From: Symbiodinium sp. CCMP2592
Lineage: Eukaryota > Sar > Dinophyceae > Suessiales > Symbiodiniaceae
Reading direction: 5' to 3'
DNA length: 64,000 nt
NCBI GenBank assembly: GCA_905221615.1
Contig: CAJNDT010000996.1
Coordinates: forward strand, 39,100-103,099
Made by a program: the position numbers and the translations under genes. The notes below the pieces were generated by a model. That model did no database searches and was not told where the DNA came from. It saw only the letters and a list, made by a program, of their open reading frames with translations. Each line of letters begins with the position of its first letter. Positions within the stretch are counted from its first letter, which is position 1. Positions 31,960 through 43,487 of the stretch are shown piece by piece.

Positions 31960-32690
31960 TCCGAGTCTTTGTGTGTGTTTGTGTGCATTAGTGTGTGTGT
32001 GTGTGTGTGCGGGTGTGTTAATCAGCTATTCACAGCTAACACTCCCAGTAACCCATAGCCCCAACAAACCCGAAAGTATAAGCCGCAATCTCGTCATCCC
32101 ATGACCGAAAATTGCTAAGTCCTAGTAGTAACTCTCTAGATCGAGCCACTATTACATGCAGTCTCCGATGCGGGATCCACTACAGCGGCGACCCCTTCCC
32201 CGGCTTCGAAGCTGCTAGACTTACAGCCTGAGCCGTCTGCATGCACATACATGTGCAACTACTGATGCCGTTGTACACTTCTGTGTCTGCCTATCTGAAA
32301 CCGAGGCCCGGGAAATCGCTCCTTCGTTCGGATACTGGTATCTCAACCCTGAGTGACGGTACCGGCCCTGTGGAAATGGAACCGTTGATGGTGCCCGAAA
32401 CTGACGGCGCGGCTCAGTGGCAGTATGTCTTTACGTAAAACAGATACATGTCGCATAGCGCATGTGTGTGAAAAGCCTCATTATCTGTACCGAATCTGAG
32501 GTCCGACCGTTGACTGACGAGGAACGAGCACAAATTGAGGTGCCATGCAATAGCTAGACGATTCAATTCAACTACATAAACCACAAACCCTAAACCCCTA
32601 AACTCCTCAACTACATAAACCACAAACCCTAAACCCCTAAACTCCTAAACCCTAAACCCTAGTCCCCTCGAGCCTCTCTTGCCAGCCCAG
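31960..32690. repeat. Non-coding, GT repeat and telomere-like arrays
   Basis: A (GT)n tract lies at about 31,968-32,015. A duplicated unit (CTACATAAACCACAAACCCT AAACCCC) spans about 32,568-32,665 and passes into CCCTAAACCCTAAACCC. No gene is seen. Confidence 0.6.
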
Positions 32691-33750
32691 GCTCTGCAGA
32701 AGCCCAGTGATATCCCGCTCCAGCAGCGCAAGGCCTTGAATGAGAAACTCAGACGCCGGATGACCAACGGTCAAGGACGGTTACCCCTAAAACCCTACAA
32801 TCCCCCATACACGTAAACCCCCATAAATGTTCTTGTTGTACTGGAAGACTGATTGTGCTGATGAAGTATGGTGACTCGCAGGGCTACGCAAAGGTCTAGT
32901 TGCTCAATGGGCCGCAACACCAGCGGGATCTTTGGCACGGTGGCTTACCCTGCATTCAACGGTATATACATCGCCAAAATCTTAAAGCCCTCACCCACAA
33001 AACCGACACCAAAGCCCAGACCAAGGTTCGCCTTTCTAAAGGCTTTCTTGTTGGACAAGGAGAATTTGGCAACCATTGAGGTCTCGCCATACTACGAGGA
33101 GTTTTTGGGCTCTCTTATATGTTGCCGTGTTTGTTTGATGTGGTTGCTAGCCTCGATGTATCGACAACTGAGGCTTTCAGAAAGCAAAGAGAAAGAGCAG
33201 TACGAAGAACTTCCATTGTGCATCATCAAGCAAAAGTACGAAGGTTTGCCAGGAGGGGTAGCCTTCGTGGAGAACATCCAGAAGAGTCGTTGCCTCAATA
33301 ATTATAGTACGTTGTCCCATAATTGGAACATCGGTTGGTTCTTGCTTGGATCTACTGCAAGGCCAAGTGGGGAAGAAGCACCCCCAATTCGACAGCGAAG
33401 ACTGGCGTATATATAAGGTATTCAAGAACGTTGCTATCAGCAGTGCCTTGTCGTCATGAAGACCACCGTGTGATCGCACGCTAGTTTACTATTGCTTTGG
33501 TTTCAATCCGCCTTGAGGTGCCAACATCAGCAGAGTGGGCAACAAGACCACAGCAACGACGACTGCATCTTCGAATAAGGCGGAACGCGCCGCCATCGGA
33601 GAAGTGCTGGAGGGGAAAATTGCTGATATGGGAAAGTTCACTATGGGAAATAACAAAGGAGGCAAAGGCCACGGAAAGAATCGAAAGGGCAAAAAGGACC
33701 ATCGGAGATGGGTTTCCAACCAACCAATTCACGGGGATTCTACTGCCTGA
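32691..33750 (+). CDS. Multi-exon hypothetical gene in the insert
   Basis: Three coding blocks on the + strand: about 32,691-32,782 after CCCAG (ALQKPSDIPLQQRKALNEKL RRRM-type basic helix, split here for length); about 33,170-33,300 (SESKEKEQYEELPLCIIKQK, then GLPGGVAFVENIQKS); and about 33,535-33,750 (NKTTATTTASSNKAERAAIG, VLEGKIADMGKFTMGNNKGG, KNRKGKKDHRRWVSNQP) ending TGA 33,750. A fourth block directly after it (FQELTAEEQEQKAFHKDLQS) has the same texture. Joining them is inference; the family is not recognised. Confidence 0.35.
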
Positions 33751-34515
33751 TTCCAGGAGCTGACTGCCGAGGAGCAGGAACAGAAGGCTTTCCACAAGGA
33801 TTTACAATCGTTGCTCGGCTTTCTACAAACCCAATATGCCTGTAAAGCCTTGACCCGTTTTGACCCGATAAGATTCTTTGAATGCAATCACCAGCCCATC
33901 CTGCAACTGAGGATACGGGACCTCGCTGATAAAGCAGTTACCGTTGCTGCCGGACTAGCTCATTGTGGATTGGCGAACCAGGAGTCGCAGGTCCAACAAT
34001 TGGGGTGGATATCTTCCGAGTGCACCCGTATCCGCGACGAGTACTTTGAATGCACAACAGTTTATTTCTTTTTAGCCATTTAACCTGAACCCCCACAAAA
34101 ATCTGAAACCCGCACCAAACCCAAACCGCCGACAACACTAGCTTCGACTGTGCACACCGCAGCTCTTATCATATAAACTTAGAGCCCGGACCCTAGCCAA
34201 CCCTAAGTTAACACTGAGGCCCCAATTTATCGCAGCCCCGAGCACCACAAACCCAATGAAGAACCATGTTGCTATCCCAGGATCCAGGGGATGGTCTTCG
34301 CATCCACGCCACTTCCGCAATGCCTGGAGATTCTGAATGCTTATAAAGCCGACCCCCTCAAGGATCGACTTCTTTTGAGGTTTGACACAGATTTGGATTT
34401 AACATGTAGGGCCGGCAGGAGTTTCAACGACAAGTCCTTGATGCCGAAGGGATTTATCAGGGGCAGGAACGCCGCCCCCAAGCTTAATTTGTTCTTATGT
34501 GTTCATACAAACCGA

Positions 34516-34752
34516 GTATGTGTACCAGAAGTGCAAAAGAGTAAAGACTTAGGTAAAGCCGCCGAGAAGCGGAAGCGCGAGAAAGCAGAAAAGGAGAAGC
34601 AGAAGAAGGAGCAGGCAGACCAAGGCCAGGAAGATGATGAACAATATGAAGATGATGAAGGGTTTAATCAGGAAACGCCAGATCAGCAGGAAAAGGAGGA
34701 GGAATGGCCTGAAGAGGCCGACGAGGCTTCTGCAAAGCGAGCCCGCTGCTAA
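34516..34752 (+). CDS. Lys/Glu-rich protein, terminal exon
   Basis: The terminal block reads VQKSKDLGKAAEKRKREKAE, then KEKQKKEQADQGQEDDEQYE and an acidic end (EEEWPEEADEASAKRARC stop at 34,752). It would form a charged helix or coiled coil. The first part of the surrounding frame (34,291-34,515) may be another exon (SFNDKSLMPKGFIRGRN). Splice sites are not certain. Confidence 0.4.
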   Translation, partial: VCVPEVQKSKDLGKAAEKRKREKAEKEKQKKEQADQGQEDDEQYEDDEGFNQETPDQQEKEEEWPEEADEASAKRARC

Positions 34753-36287
34753 ATCGAAGATGCTTGAATGGGGCTGTGGGTGGCTTGTATTGCAAGCACA
34801 GGCAGCTCTCGAACAAACCAGGTCTGATGCCATATACCGGCAAGTTGTGAAATGTGTGTTGGGCTATGCTGTCGAACATACACAGGGCCAGGGCACTTGC
34901 TGGATAGGTCGGGTGCTGCGTGTGCCTAGTGCATTCAAGCCTAGTGTTTTGACCCTGAGCATAAGAACTGCTTGGGTTAGTGATCATAGGGGTCGATGAG
35001 CTGGAGTGTGATGTGCCGACGACGGGCAAAAGTCGTGTTGTCCCAGCCTGCCAGCAGATCGTGATCATCACTGCCAGTGCATTGTCCAGGAGTCCAGCAG
35101 CATTCGTAGTTTGTTATACCTGAGCTCATGCAAGTCTTCCGACACACAACACATCAGAACCCCGCAGGTCAGAGGGTTTGAGGTCTGTAATCTTCTCGTT
35201 CAAGCGCTAGGGATATGTACTGCTAGTACTTGTACCGAGCAATCCATGCAAACCCACGTCCATGACTCCAACATACTTAGCTGTAATCGATCTTGAGTTT
35301 TCTGAGTTATCTGTTTCTCCAGTTTGCAGCATCATATATACCCTGATATTAGTTCTTGGCTTCTTCCGTGTTTCAAGGCACCATATGGGACCTTTAAGCT
35401 TGCAGATATGGCTAGAACCACTCATCACCATCTCAAAGACTTATCTAGAGTCATTTGTTTGGATGCTTCGGAGCTCTGATGTGGCTTGACTTTCGATATG
35501 ATGGATGGCTGCAGCTGACAGCAACTGGGCCACGAACTACGTGCAGGAAACCTGTGATGATATTTTGCGACTGCTTTCTCATGGGCAGGCCAGGTTGCCT
35601 CTCAGCTAGCTGTCGGTTCATGGTTCTTCATCTAATGCTACATGACCCGAACAACCGGACCCTTATTCCGAAACCACCGCTATCAACTTAAAGGCATAAC
35701 ACGACAAAGCCTACATCAAAAACTAATAAAAATAGGAAACACCCAAAACTTACCCCAAACCCCAGAATCTTGACCCAAAATCAGCCTAGGCCTATACCAA
35801 TGCCGATGTGGCTTCATCAGCACTTTGTTTGCTGCCCGAAATCACGAAGAAGCTGAAGCGCAAACCCGAAATCCCCAAGCCTTTCTAATACTAGATCTGA
35901 TCTATTGCAAAACTCTCGACCGAATGTATCGCCTCGCCGGTTTTAGGGGGAACCATTCCTAAGGCCCGAAGACTAAAGCCCAAACACTTTCAACCAAACC
36001 GACAACCTCAAATCCCAATGCTCACTGCAAAGCCATCGTAGCTTCAGTTGGGTTTTACTAGCTTGGGTTAACTAGGGGTGGGCTCAAGATTATATAGGGC
36101 TACCCATTAAGTTGCAGCATAACTCACCAGCGTCGCGAGGTCCCTCTCGAAGAGCTCAACACTGCTTTGGCTCGTCTCCGCTCTCTTCCTCAGTCGATTG
36201 TGCCGCATCTTGAGTGCACTATTGCATGAACTGCTGCATCGGTCTAGTATGCAATATTGCTTTCTGTTTTGCTTCATATTGCCTGAG
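34753..36287. other. No convincing gene
   Basis: Intron-like sequence with short frames on both strands. Dense CCCAAA-type low complexity lies around 35,690-36,010. Nothing could be supported. Confidence 0.35.
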
Positions 36288-36775
36288 GAAGGATCTACAA
36301 CAACTGGCCCAAAGCTTCATCTGTCAGAATGGATGGGGCCGAATGCGGGCTCTCAGTCGATGGGCGGATAAACAACCGTGGAGAAAGATCCTACCACAAG
36401 CTTTCCAGAGTCCCAGCTGCAACTTAACGATTAATTGGGTATGGCGGTGCATCATGTTATGACAATATGATTTTTGATCAGCGATCAATTCTTGATAGAA
36501 TGAGGATACAGCTCAAATCCGTGACTTGTCTCAACTGCATGGCTTCCATGTCCCCTAAGCATAAAATGCAGCGTGAGTTTCATCCCAAGGTATACGAGGA
36601 TCGGCATGGCCCGGTCACACGCCTCATCAAGCACCATTTGCTGCTGCCGCATGAGATTATCGGTGCCCTCTTTGACTTCGGCAAGATCGAAATGCTTACG
36701 GGCAAGGAGCTTGGCTCAAACTAGGAATGATGCTTGCTATGCAGGGCACTCTTTCTCCTTCTTTCGTTCTTTCCT

Positions 36776-36845
<70 letters not shown>

Positions 36846-36884
36846 GCGGGCACAAATACTTCAGTCTACTCTCTCTGGCTCGCT

Positions 36885-36929
<45 letters not shown>

Positions 36930-37100
36930 GTTTTGCTTGTAGCTATGATATATCACTCTGTTTGTTTCTGTTGTTTTTTTTTTTCACGGTCGCTGCCTCT
37001 CTCTCTCTCTCTCCCTCGACCTGTCTCGGGATTGTTTTTTTTTTATCTCGCTCGAGCTAATGTTTCGACTAGTGTATATATGAATAAGTTAGTCACCTAG

Positions 37101-37134
<34 letters not shown>

Positions 37135-40000
37135 TCACATAGCCTATATATCGTTTTTTTAGCAAAGAAATCACTTATCCTTATCTACTCTCTGCAACCT
37201 ATTCACCGCAACAGTTCCTTAAGATTGCATTGTATGTCCCTGCGTCGTGGAAATACCCAGCCGATCGAGGAAAATGATTTGCTGAAGTATTGGCACGAAT
37301 TATCCAACACCGACTGGTTTCGGCAGCACCCGCTTCTTCAGGCTACAAGACTGCATAGTGCATTTTTCTAATTCGTGCAATGCCATTGCGCTTACATGAC
37401 CCTGAGGCCACCGATCCCAGATTCTGTATCCCATTGAGGATATACGGGGATGGGGCGGAGTCTACGAGTCACTCGGCTGAACAACGGATCCCATATTGCA
37501 TCTGACTATGTTGCTGGCCTAATTATCTCTCATCAGGACATCAAACCTTTGAATGTTTTGCACTCTTGGCGCCGATGGCTTCCTCATCGACAATGCTGTC
37601 ACGTTTCTTGTGTTTTGGCAAATATATGGAGAGAGTCCATTGCCCAGCTATTGTAGTGCCGTTCTACACAGAAACTTGCACCTAGGATCAGCTGCATGAA
37701 CATGCAGTATCATTCTGGTGATTGCCGCCACACGATACTTGAAACGATCAAGTGGTCGTTCGACTGTTTAGGCTGCTTCGATGCAACAAGTGATTCTACT
37801 TTAAATGCCAGCTTTTTGTGTTTGAACAAGGAGCCGGAGTGTATCCGACGGCAGATCCTTGGGGTAATGCTTTCGGCCCCGGGTACATGCCACAGCGCTT
37901 CAAGCTTGCTGGCCAACGCATATGTGGGCCATATATTGGAATATTCGATGGGGTGCAGGCGGATTTGGAGTTTGTGAAAAAGATTTTCTACCTGCACCGA
38001 GCCTCACTCGCAATATGTTGCATGTTGGAATCGATCAACTTCTGAAATCAAGAGCTCCATGAATCGTACGGGTAATGGCCCAGGGGATTACTCGAGGAAG
38101 ATGATGTGTCATTATTGCGGAGAATCTCGAGCTGCACTAGCAACACACATTCATTGCATGATTTACTTGAAATTCTTCAATCGCACCAGCTAGGCCTTGG
38201 CCTGGACCTACATTTCGGAAGATCCTGCTGCACCTAACGACCCCGAGTTGTTGTACACTGCCTTTGGTCGCAATGCAGCGCACAGAGGGACGTGGCTGGG
38301 TGGCAATAATACCTATGCGTCCCAATATACGTTATCTAAAGACGGAATAGCAATTACTGAGTGGCTTAAGGACAAACCCTGGTGTCCCCAAAATAAACTC
38401 GGTTCCGAGGCTCATCGCCGATGCCGGTGAATTCCGACAAATCCATGGTGAATCACCTTTGTCATCAATGATCGGATTCTCCCCGTGGAGCACTCTGTTC
38501 TGCATTATAAGACAATTGAGCGGTTTCGCATGCCTGCAAGTTTGGATCTAAACCTATCCTGATTTGTCAAGGAATCCTGGGTGATGTGATGCATTTATTG
38601 CATCTGGCGATTTTCCCAGACGCCATCCTGAGTATGATGCTGGATTTGACTGATCATGCTACACCTCACCGCGATCAAGCATTGACAGAAATGTGGGAAA
38701 ACTACAGGGGCTGGTGCGAGTCTCTGGGCAGCTCGGATAATTTTAGTTGGACGCCAACATGATCGATATCGAGACTTGAAACCCGGATGCCTTATAAATG
38801 CGATCTCAGGAGTGGCCGACAGAGCCCGCAGAAAGCTGTTCTCGTCGAAGACATTGCGGCCGAACCACAAGGAGTACAGGACGATATCGCAGAAGATCCT
38901 CAGTGCCAGCGCGGCACGTTACCTGATGATGTGGATGAAGGCTTACGTGGTGTCACTCCTGAATGCTGAGCCCGAGAGCCTCTTCCTTCAGTGCCTTGGA
39001 AGTTTAAGTATTCTATGTTGTGCATTGTGCTGTGTGTTTCTGTGCGCGCTTTGGGAGAATCAGACAAATGCAGACAATAAAAGGATTTATGGCTAGCTCG
39101 AGTTTGGAGTCGGATGTTGGATCTTCAATTAAAATCGAAACATATGATCCTTCATTGGTTTACAATATAAAGGTGCGATATCAACTTGTCAATTAGGGTG
39201 AATGCAAAATACAAGTACTGCATGAGCTATTATGGGTCATTAATGACCAATTGGTTCCTCACCAGATCGAAGCCGGAATCAACAAATCAAGCCTGGTTCG
39301 TGCTAGCTCGGGTGAAAAGTGACTTTGGTCTATCGACATATATAGGCCTCAAACCCCAACCTTTAATCCAAAATATACGACGGCACCAATACCAGAACTC
39401 CACGCGCCAAATCCTGCTACACCAAAATACACTAAACCCTAAACCCATAAACCCCAATATTTACACTAAGCCCTAAGTACTAGAAACGGTTAGTTTTCGA
39501 CAATATAAGCTCAACTTCAGGTTGCGTGCAGCAGTTTGCATCGGCCTTGCAAAGATCGAGGAGATAATGCTCTCCGCTCAGTGCCCGGGCTGATCGAATT
39601 CCTTATAAGGTTTTGGATTATGCTTGACATTTTAAATTTCTATAGTTGCAAGATCATGGTCTACTCATGTGGCAGGCGCTTGCACTCAGCATCTGAGACT
39701 TGGGACCTCGAGAACTACTACCTGTTGTACCGCTCAGCTTATAACAAGCTAGCTGAAGAAGCTCTGGAGTATTCTGCCACCCGGTGGCCAGTGCGCCCGA
39801 AGTGTCACTATTTCGAACACCTAGTGTTCGACATGCGTGGACTTGACGACCGTGCCTTTAATGCCCGATTTTTTTCGAACTACCAATGCGAAGACTGGGT
39901 TCGCCGATGCAAACAACTTGCGGTCCGATCTCACCAGGCACATCTCTCGGGACACGTCGTGCTCAAGTATATTCTCCAGTTCGCTTTGCAGTGGCGGTAA
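36288..40000 (+). pseudogene. Multi-exon family gene, copy A (in the insert)
   Basis: Successive coding blocks align in order with copy B at 50.9-52.7 kb: about 37,380-37,460 (FCIPLRIYGDGAES; copy B has ITPLQLWGDEGTLR), 37,818-37,990 (GYMPQRFKLAGQRICGPYIG), 38,100-38,125 (KMMCHYCGESRAA; copy B MICPFCHAGKTHM), 38,200-38,290 (AWTYISEDPAAPNDPELLYT), 38,573-38,660 (GDVMHLLHLAIFPDAILSMM; copy B FDLMHVWHLGCGRDIAGT), and 39,660-40,000 (SETWDLENYYLLYRSAYNKL ... RPKCHYFEHLVFDM; copy B RPKGHALQHMIQF), ending in a stop at 40,000. A (CT)n tract lies at 36,780-36,935. The DxMHxxHL and RPKxHxxxH motifs suggest a transposase- or nuclease-derived family, but this is unproven. No single open gene was assembled, so it may be decayed. 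Confidence 0.45.
36778..36935. repeat. (CT)n microsatellite
   Basis: CT repeats fill about 36,780-36,841 and 36,890-36,925, with shorter tracts near 36,997. The serine/leucine frames here are repeat artefacts. Confidence 0.9.
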
Positions 40001-40685
40001 AAATGACGGCCGACAGTCATGCACGATTGCAAGTGTTCTGATCACTAGCGCTGGCATGTCACAAGTGTTATAAAGCTGATTCGATATGCAAGACGACGCC
40101 GTGCATATATGTGCTCGATCAGGACATCTTAAGTTTCCGAACTTGTTTACAATTTACTGCACGTACAGGTTTAGGGCTTCGAGCTATATTTCAGGCTTCT
40201 ATTGACCTTTGGCGTAGACAGTACGTAATAGACCGGACAACGTGCCGGCTACATAGCATGGATGGGCCTTTCAGCTGCTCGATCGTACTAGATGAAGCGC
40301 GGATCTGAAATATGTTGGAACTTGCTACACCGAGGATCTGTGGATGCAGTTTGCTGAAATGCACCGCATCTTGGTTCATATTACAGTATACCTGGGTACA
40401 CTGGAATAAACAAGTCATGTATTCCCAAGGTTCCCCATAACCTTATACTTATACCCGTCGAAAACTTTATCTTAAGCCCGAACATATGTAAATCAATGAG
40501 TTGATTTTTCAAGTGTCCCTAGTTTAAGTATAACCAAACTCCAAGCGTTAATCTTGCTGAGCCGAGGATTGATATCTGATGCGATTCGAATCGATAGATA
40601 TGGGGCCATCGATGGACCAGATTCGATGCAGCTCCTGGGCTTTGCCAATGATGGCGACCATCGCCGGATTATATGCAGATTACTA

Positions 40686-40722
<37 letters not shown>

Positions 40723-40926
40723 TATATATATATATATGTTTGTGTATATATATATGTGTATATATATACATATATATATATTAAATAGTTAATTAATTGA
40801 TTAACTTGTATGCACGAGCTAAGGTATATGCGAGTGCGCGCTCGAACATTGCGTGCGAACGACTGCAGCAAAATGGGCTGGATCGAGCTGGATCGAGCTG
40901 CACTTTTTCGTATCTTCACACATACC

Positions 40927-40959
<33 letters not shown>

Positions 40960-40961
40960 GA

Positions 40962-40992
<31 letters not shown>

Positions 40993-41029
40993 TATACATA
41001 CATATTAACATGCGCTCTTCATACATGAA

Positions 41030-41074
<45 letters not shown>

Positions 41075-41577
41075 ATATATATATGTAGATTCACTCGTAC
41101 GTAAATAAAAACAAATATATGTGTACATACATACATACATACATACATACATACATACAGACACACAGACAGACAGACAGACAAATATGCAAGGTTAACC
41201 CTGAATCGGACCTTAAACACCCAATCCCAAACCCCTCACCCTATTAGTGCGGCTCAAAATGCTCAAACGTTGGGCATTTTTTCTCGTGCAACAGGCCTTA
41301 ACTTCACCCTTATAAACCGTTTGCTTGTGCAGGTGGCTTTTTTTGAGTGGCTCAAGTGCGACCTGTACCGGTTATCGAACTCTTATCCGTTGGTTCGAGC
41401 TTCTTGCATGCCGGCGCATGTACAATTTGCTCGTATTTACAGCTCTCGAGCCTCGAGCTTTCCTGCCTGAGCTGTTTTGGATACATTATGGATGACAACA
41501 TGGCCGGAATCCAACACCCGAATAAGCTATTGACTTCTAAGATTCCGATCTTCTTGTAACCCACGGTTCAAACCCGT
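40001..41577. repeat. Non-coding right end of the insert, AT/GTAT microsatellites
   Basis: (AT)n tracts lie at about 40,685-40,740, 40,935-40,985 and 41,040-41,065; (ACAT)n and (ACAG)n at about 41,125-41,185; CCCAAACCCC near 41,220. A weak exon (VAFFEWLKCDLYRLSNSYPL) is possible near 41,330-41,400. The right edge is TTCAAACCCGT next to the half palindrome. Confidence 0.5.
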
Positions 41578-41594
41578 CGAACAGCCCGTGCTGG
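41578..41594. repeat. Right half of a split palindrome (insertion site)
   Basis: CGAACAGCCCGTGCTGG, the exact reverse complement of 19,228-19,244. The first TAGC of this arm of the element follows immediately (GGCTAGCGAG). Confidence 0.85.
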
Positions 41595-42130
41595 CTAGCG
41601 AGTAGAGGTGCTCTCCATGGTGGATAGCGCTCTTCAGTAGCGTGCCATCGGCACCCTTGCCGTAGCGGGGGTTAGGCCCCTTGCCTTTCCCCTTCTCATG
41701 GCGCTGGTCCCAGGAACCTAGCGGCCACAGATCGCGGTCAATAGCGGACCACGAGAGCTCGAGGTACCAGTAGCCCTCCCCCTTGGGGAGACTGTTAGCG
41801 TGGGCCCCCGGGGGGGGTCTGGCTCGTCCCTTTAGCGCCACGCTCACTGGCTGGAGCTCGCGGCGTAGCAACTCCAGGTAGCGGTCGGGATCCTCGAATA
41901 GCGTGCCCCACGTGTAGTCGAACACATTGATTGTAGCGGGCGGCTGGCCCTTGCCCTCGGCCGGCTTGCCCTTAGCGCCCTTGCCTCGGCCCCGGCTCGG
42001 GCTGGTCGCGCGAGGGGGAGGGGCTAGCGGCCCTTGGCCCAATCTCCATGAACCTCCTAGCGGCCGACTCTGCCGGCGTAGGGTCCACGTTAGCCGGTGC
42101 CGTGGTGTCGGCGGCAGCAGCGGCCACCGG
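41578..42130 (-). CDS. DIRS-like element ORF, C-terminal part cut by the insert
   Basis: The - strand frame from about 42,030 reads SRGRGKGAKGKPAEGKGQPP, then INVFDYTWGTLFEDPDRYLE, LLRRELQPVSVALKGRARPP and YWYLELSWSAIDRDLWPLGS, ending in HHGEHLYSLASTGCS at the palindrome. Upstream of about 42,030 the sense is in the coiled-coil frame 42,883-41,972, so a frameshift separates the two. The frame runs out into the insert, where it loses sense. It is probably a gag-like or accessory protein; no family is recognised. Confidence 0.45.
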
Positions 42131-42883
42131 TGCCGGGTCGACACTGCTGGTAGCGGTGGCATCTCTGGTAGCGGCCTCCTCTGCGGCCTGCAGGGAGGCT
42201 TTGCTAGCGGCCACCGCCTGCTGGTACTCCAGCTCGGCGGCCTGCTCCTCCTTAGCGAGCCGCTCCGCGGCCTCCTTCCGCTTTTGCTCTAGCGCGGCCG
42301 CTGCGACCCTCTGGTCGTGCTCGGCCTTTTTCTCTAGCGCCAGCTTAGCGGCTGCGGCCTCCGCGTCCTTGCGGGGCTTGGCCTTCGCAGCGCTAGCGGC
42401 CGCATTGGCAGCGGCGAGCTGGTCTAGCTGGGCCTTTGCTGCTGCAGCGGCGGCCTCTGTAACTACTAACCTCTGCGTGAGGCCCGCGGACATAGCTTCG
42501 TCCAGGCTAGCGATGTCCTCCTGGGACAGGTCGGCCCAGCTAGTAGCGGATAGAACTCGCCGCTCCATCAGGTTAGCGGGGCTCTGTTGGCGTAGCCCGG
42601 CCCCTATCCACTTCCTTGGCGGGGACTCTTTGTCTAGCGTCTCGATCGCCTCTTGGGACATAGCGATCAGCTCCTGTAGCAGAGGCTTGTCGAGGTAGCG
42701 TGGCAGGCCCTCGGCGCACTCCGACGGCCTAAACCGTAGCGCCTTCCGCAGACCGCGGAGGGTCTCTGGGAGGTAGTCTCCACTAGCGGGCTGCTCTGCC
42801 GTAGCTGGGCCACCTGGTGGCCCTGCGCCCTTGGGCGTTGTAGCGCTGGCATCCTTGCCTTTTCCTCCCATAGCGGCGCCCAA
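41972..42883 (-). CDS. DIRS-like element ORF: alanine-rich coiled coil
   Basis: This 303-residue frame starts MGAAMGGKGKDASATTPKGA. An N-terminal globular-looking part (YLPETLRGLRKALRFRPSEC, LPRYLDKPLLQELIAMSQEA, SPANLMERRVLSATSWADLS) is followed by about 120 residues of Ala/Lys/Glu heptads (AEAAAAKLALEKKAEHDQRV, KRKEAAERLAKEEQAAELEY) predicted to form a coiled coil. Its start is downstream of a poly-G tract and tandem repeats. It sits between the recombinase and the insert. A capsid-like or assembly role is plausible but inferred. Confidence 0.55.
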   Translation of the reverse strand: MGAAMGGKGKDASATTPKGAGPPGGPATAEQPASGDYLPETLRGLRKALRFRPSECAEGLPRYLDKPLLQELIAMSQEAIETLDKESPPRKWIGAGLRQQSPANLMERRVLSATSWADLSQEDIASLDEAMSAGLTQRLVVTEAAAAAAKAQLDQLAAANAAASAAKAKPRKDAEAAAAKLALEKKAEHDQRVAAAALEQKRKEAAERLAKEEQAAELEYQQAVAASKASLQAAEEAATRDATATSSVDPAPVAAAAADTTAPANVDPTPAESAARRFMEIGPRAASPSPSRDQPEPGPRQGR

Positions 42884-43280
42884 GGCACGGATCAGGTGAA
42901 ACGGCTAAAGAAAATCTAGCTACCCCAGGGTAGCGAAGCCGAAGGCTAGCCGTGGGAGGAGGTTTAGCACAGTCACTGGCTCCTGCGCCTAGCTCCTTTG
43001 TAGCCCTGTTGCCTCGCGGGTGCAAGGCCCGCACGTTTCGTAGCGCCTTCCTCCGCTCCTTAGCTCCTTCCTGCAAGACGGACCTAGCGCAAGCACTGGC
43101 TCCTCACCTAGCTCCTGTGTTCCCTGGGTGGCCAGACGAGGGGTCGCCCGGCCCCGGTTTCCTAGCGCCTGCCTTCGCTCCTTGCTCCTCCTGCAAGACA
43201 CTAGCGGAACACGAAAGCACAACACAGGCAACAGCAAGTGACATGTAGCAAGAACGTGGTTCCCTCCACTCTCTTCTTTC

Positions 43281-43350
<70 letters not shown>

Positions 43351-43487
43351 AGCACACCCCCTTTAAAAACTAGCGGCGTTTCGCAAGGGAGGGAAGAGAG
43401 AGAGAGAGAGGGAGACAGAGGGGAAAGGAAAAGAGGGTGCCGACCTAGCAGCCTTTCTAGCCTCAGTGCGAGTGCGAGTTCGGCGGC
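42884..43487 (-). repeat. DIRS-like element spacer: tandem repeat and 68-base C tract
   Basis: An imperfect repeat of about 120 bp (CACTGGCTCCT ... CTCCTGCAAGA) occurs twice at about 42,973-43,084 and 43,097-43,200. The C tract spans 43,282-43,349 (68 bases; poly-G on the element's sense strand). GA repeats lie near 43,393-43,413. TAGC motifs continue on both sides. The spacer separates the recombinase unit from the coiled-coil ORF and could hold an internal promoter or a G-quadruplex. Confidence 0.6.

Larger units (their letters stand above)
19245..41577 (+). other. 22.3-kb host-like segment inserted in the DIRS-like element
   Basis: The composition changes abruptly at both edges: TAGC spacing of about 30 bp stops and the segment has the intron/exon texture of the outer flanks (AT microsatellites, CCCTAAA fragments, + strand exons). 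It is bounded by the CG of the split palindrome (19,243-19,244 and 41,578-41,579). The edges read CCCTCTAGATCCC on the left and TTCAAACCCGT on the right; no terminal repeats were found. It holds about eight exon-like coding blocks and one copy of a multi-exon gene family that also occurs at 50.8-52.7 kb. Whether it is a mobile element, a captured genomic circle or a repair insertion is unknown. Confidence 0.7.

Noticed and set aside
41540-41580. tRNA-like T-arm (ACGG-TTCAAAC-CCGT) at the right edge of the insert
   Set aside because: Only a 4-bp stem with a 7-base loop; no D-arm, anticodon arm or acceptor stem could be fitted.
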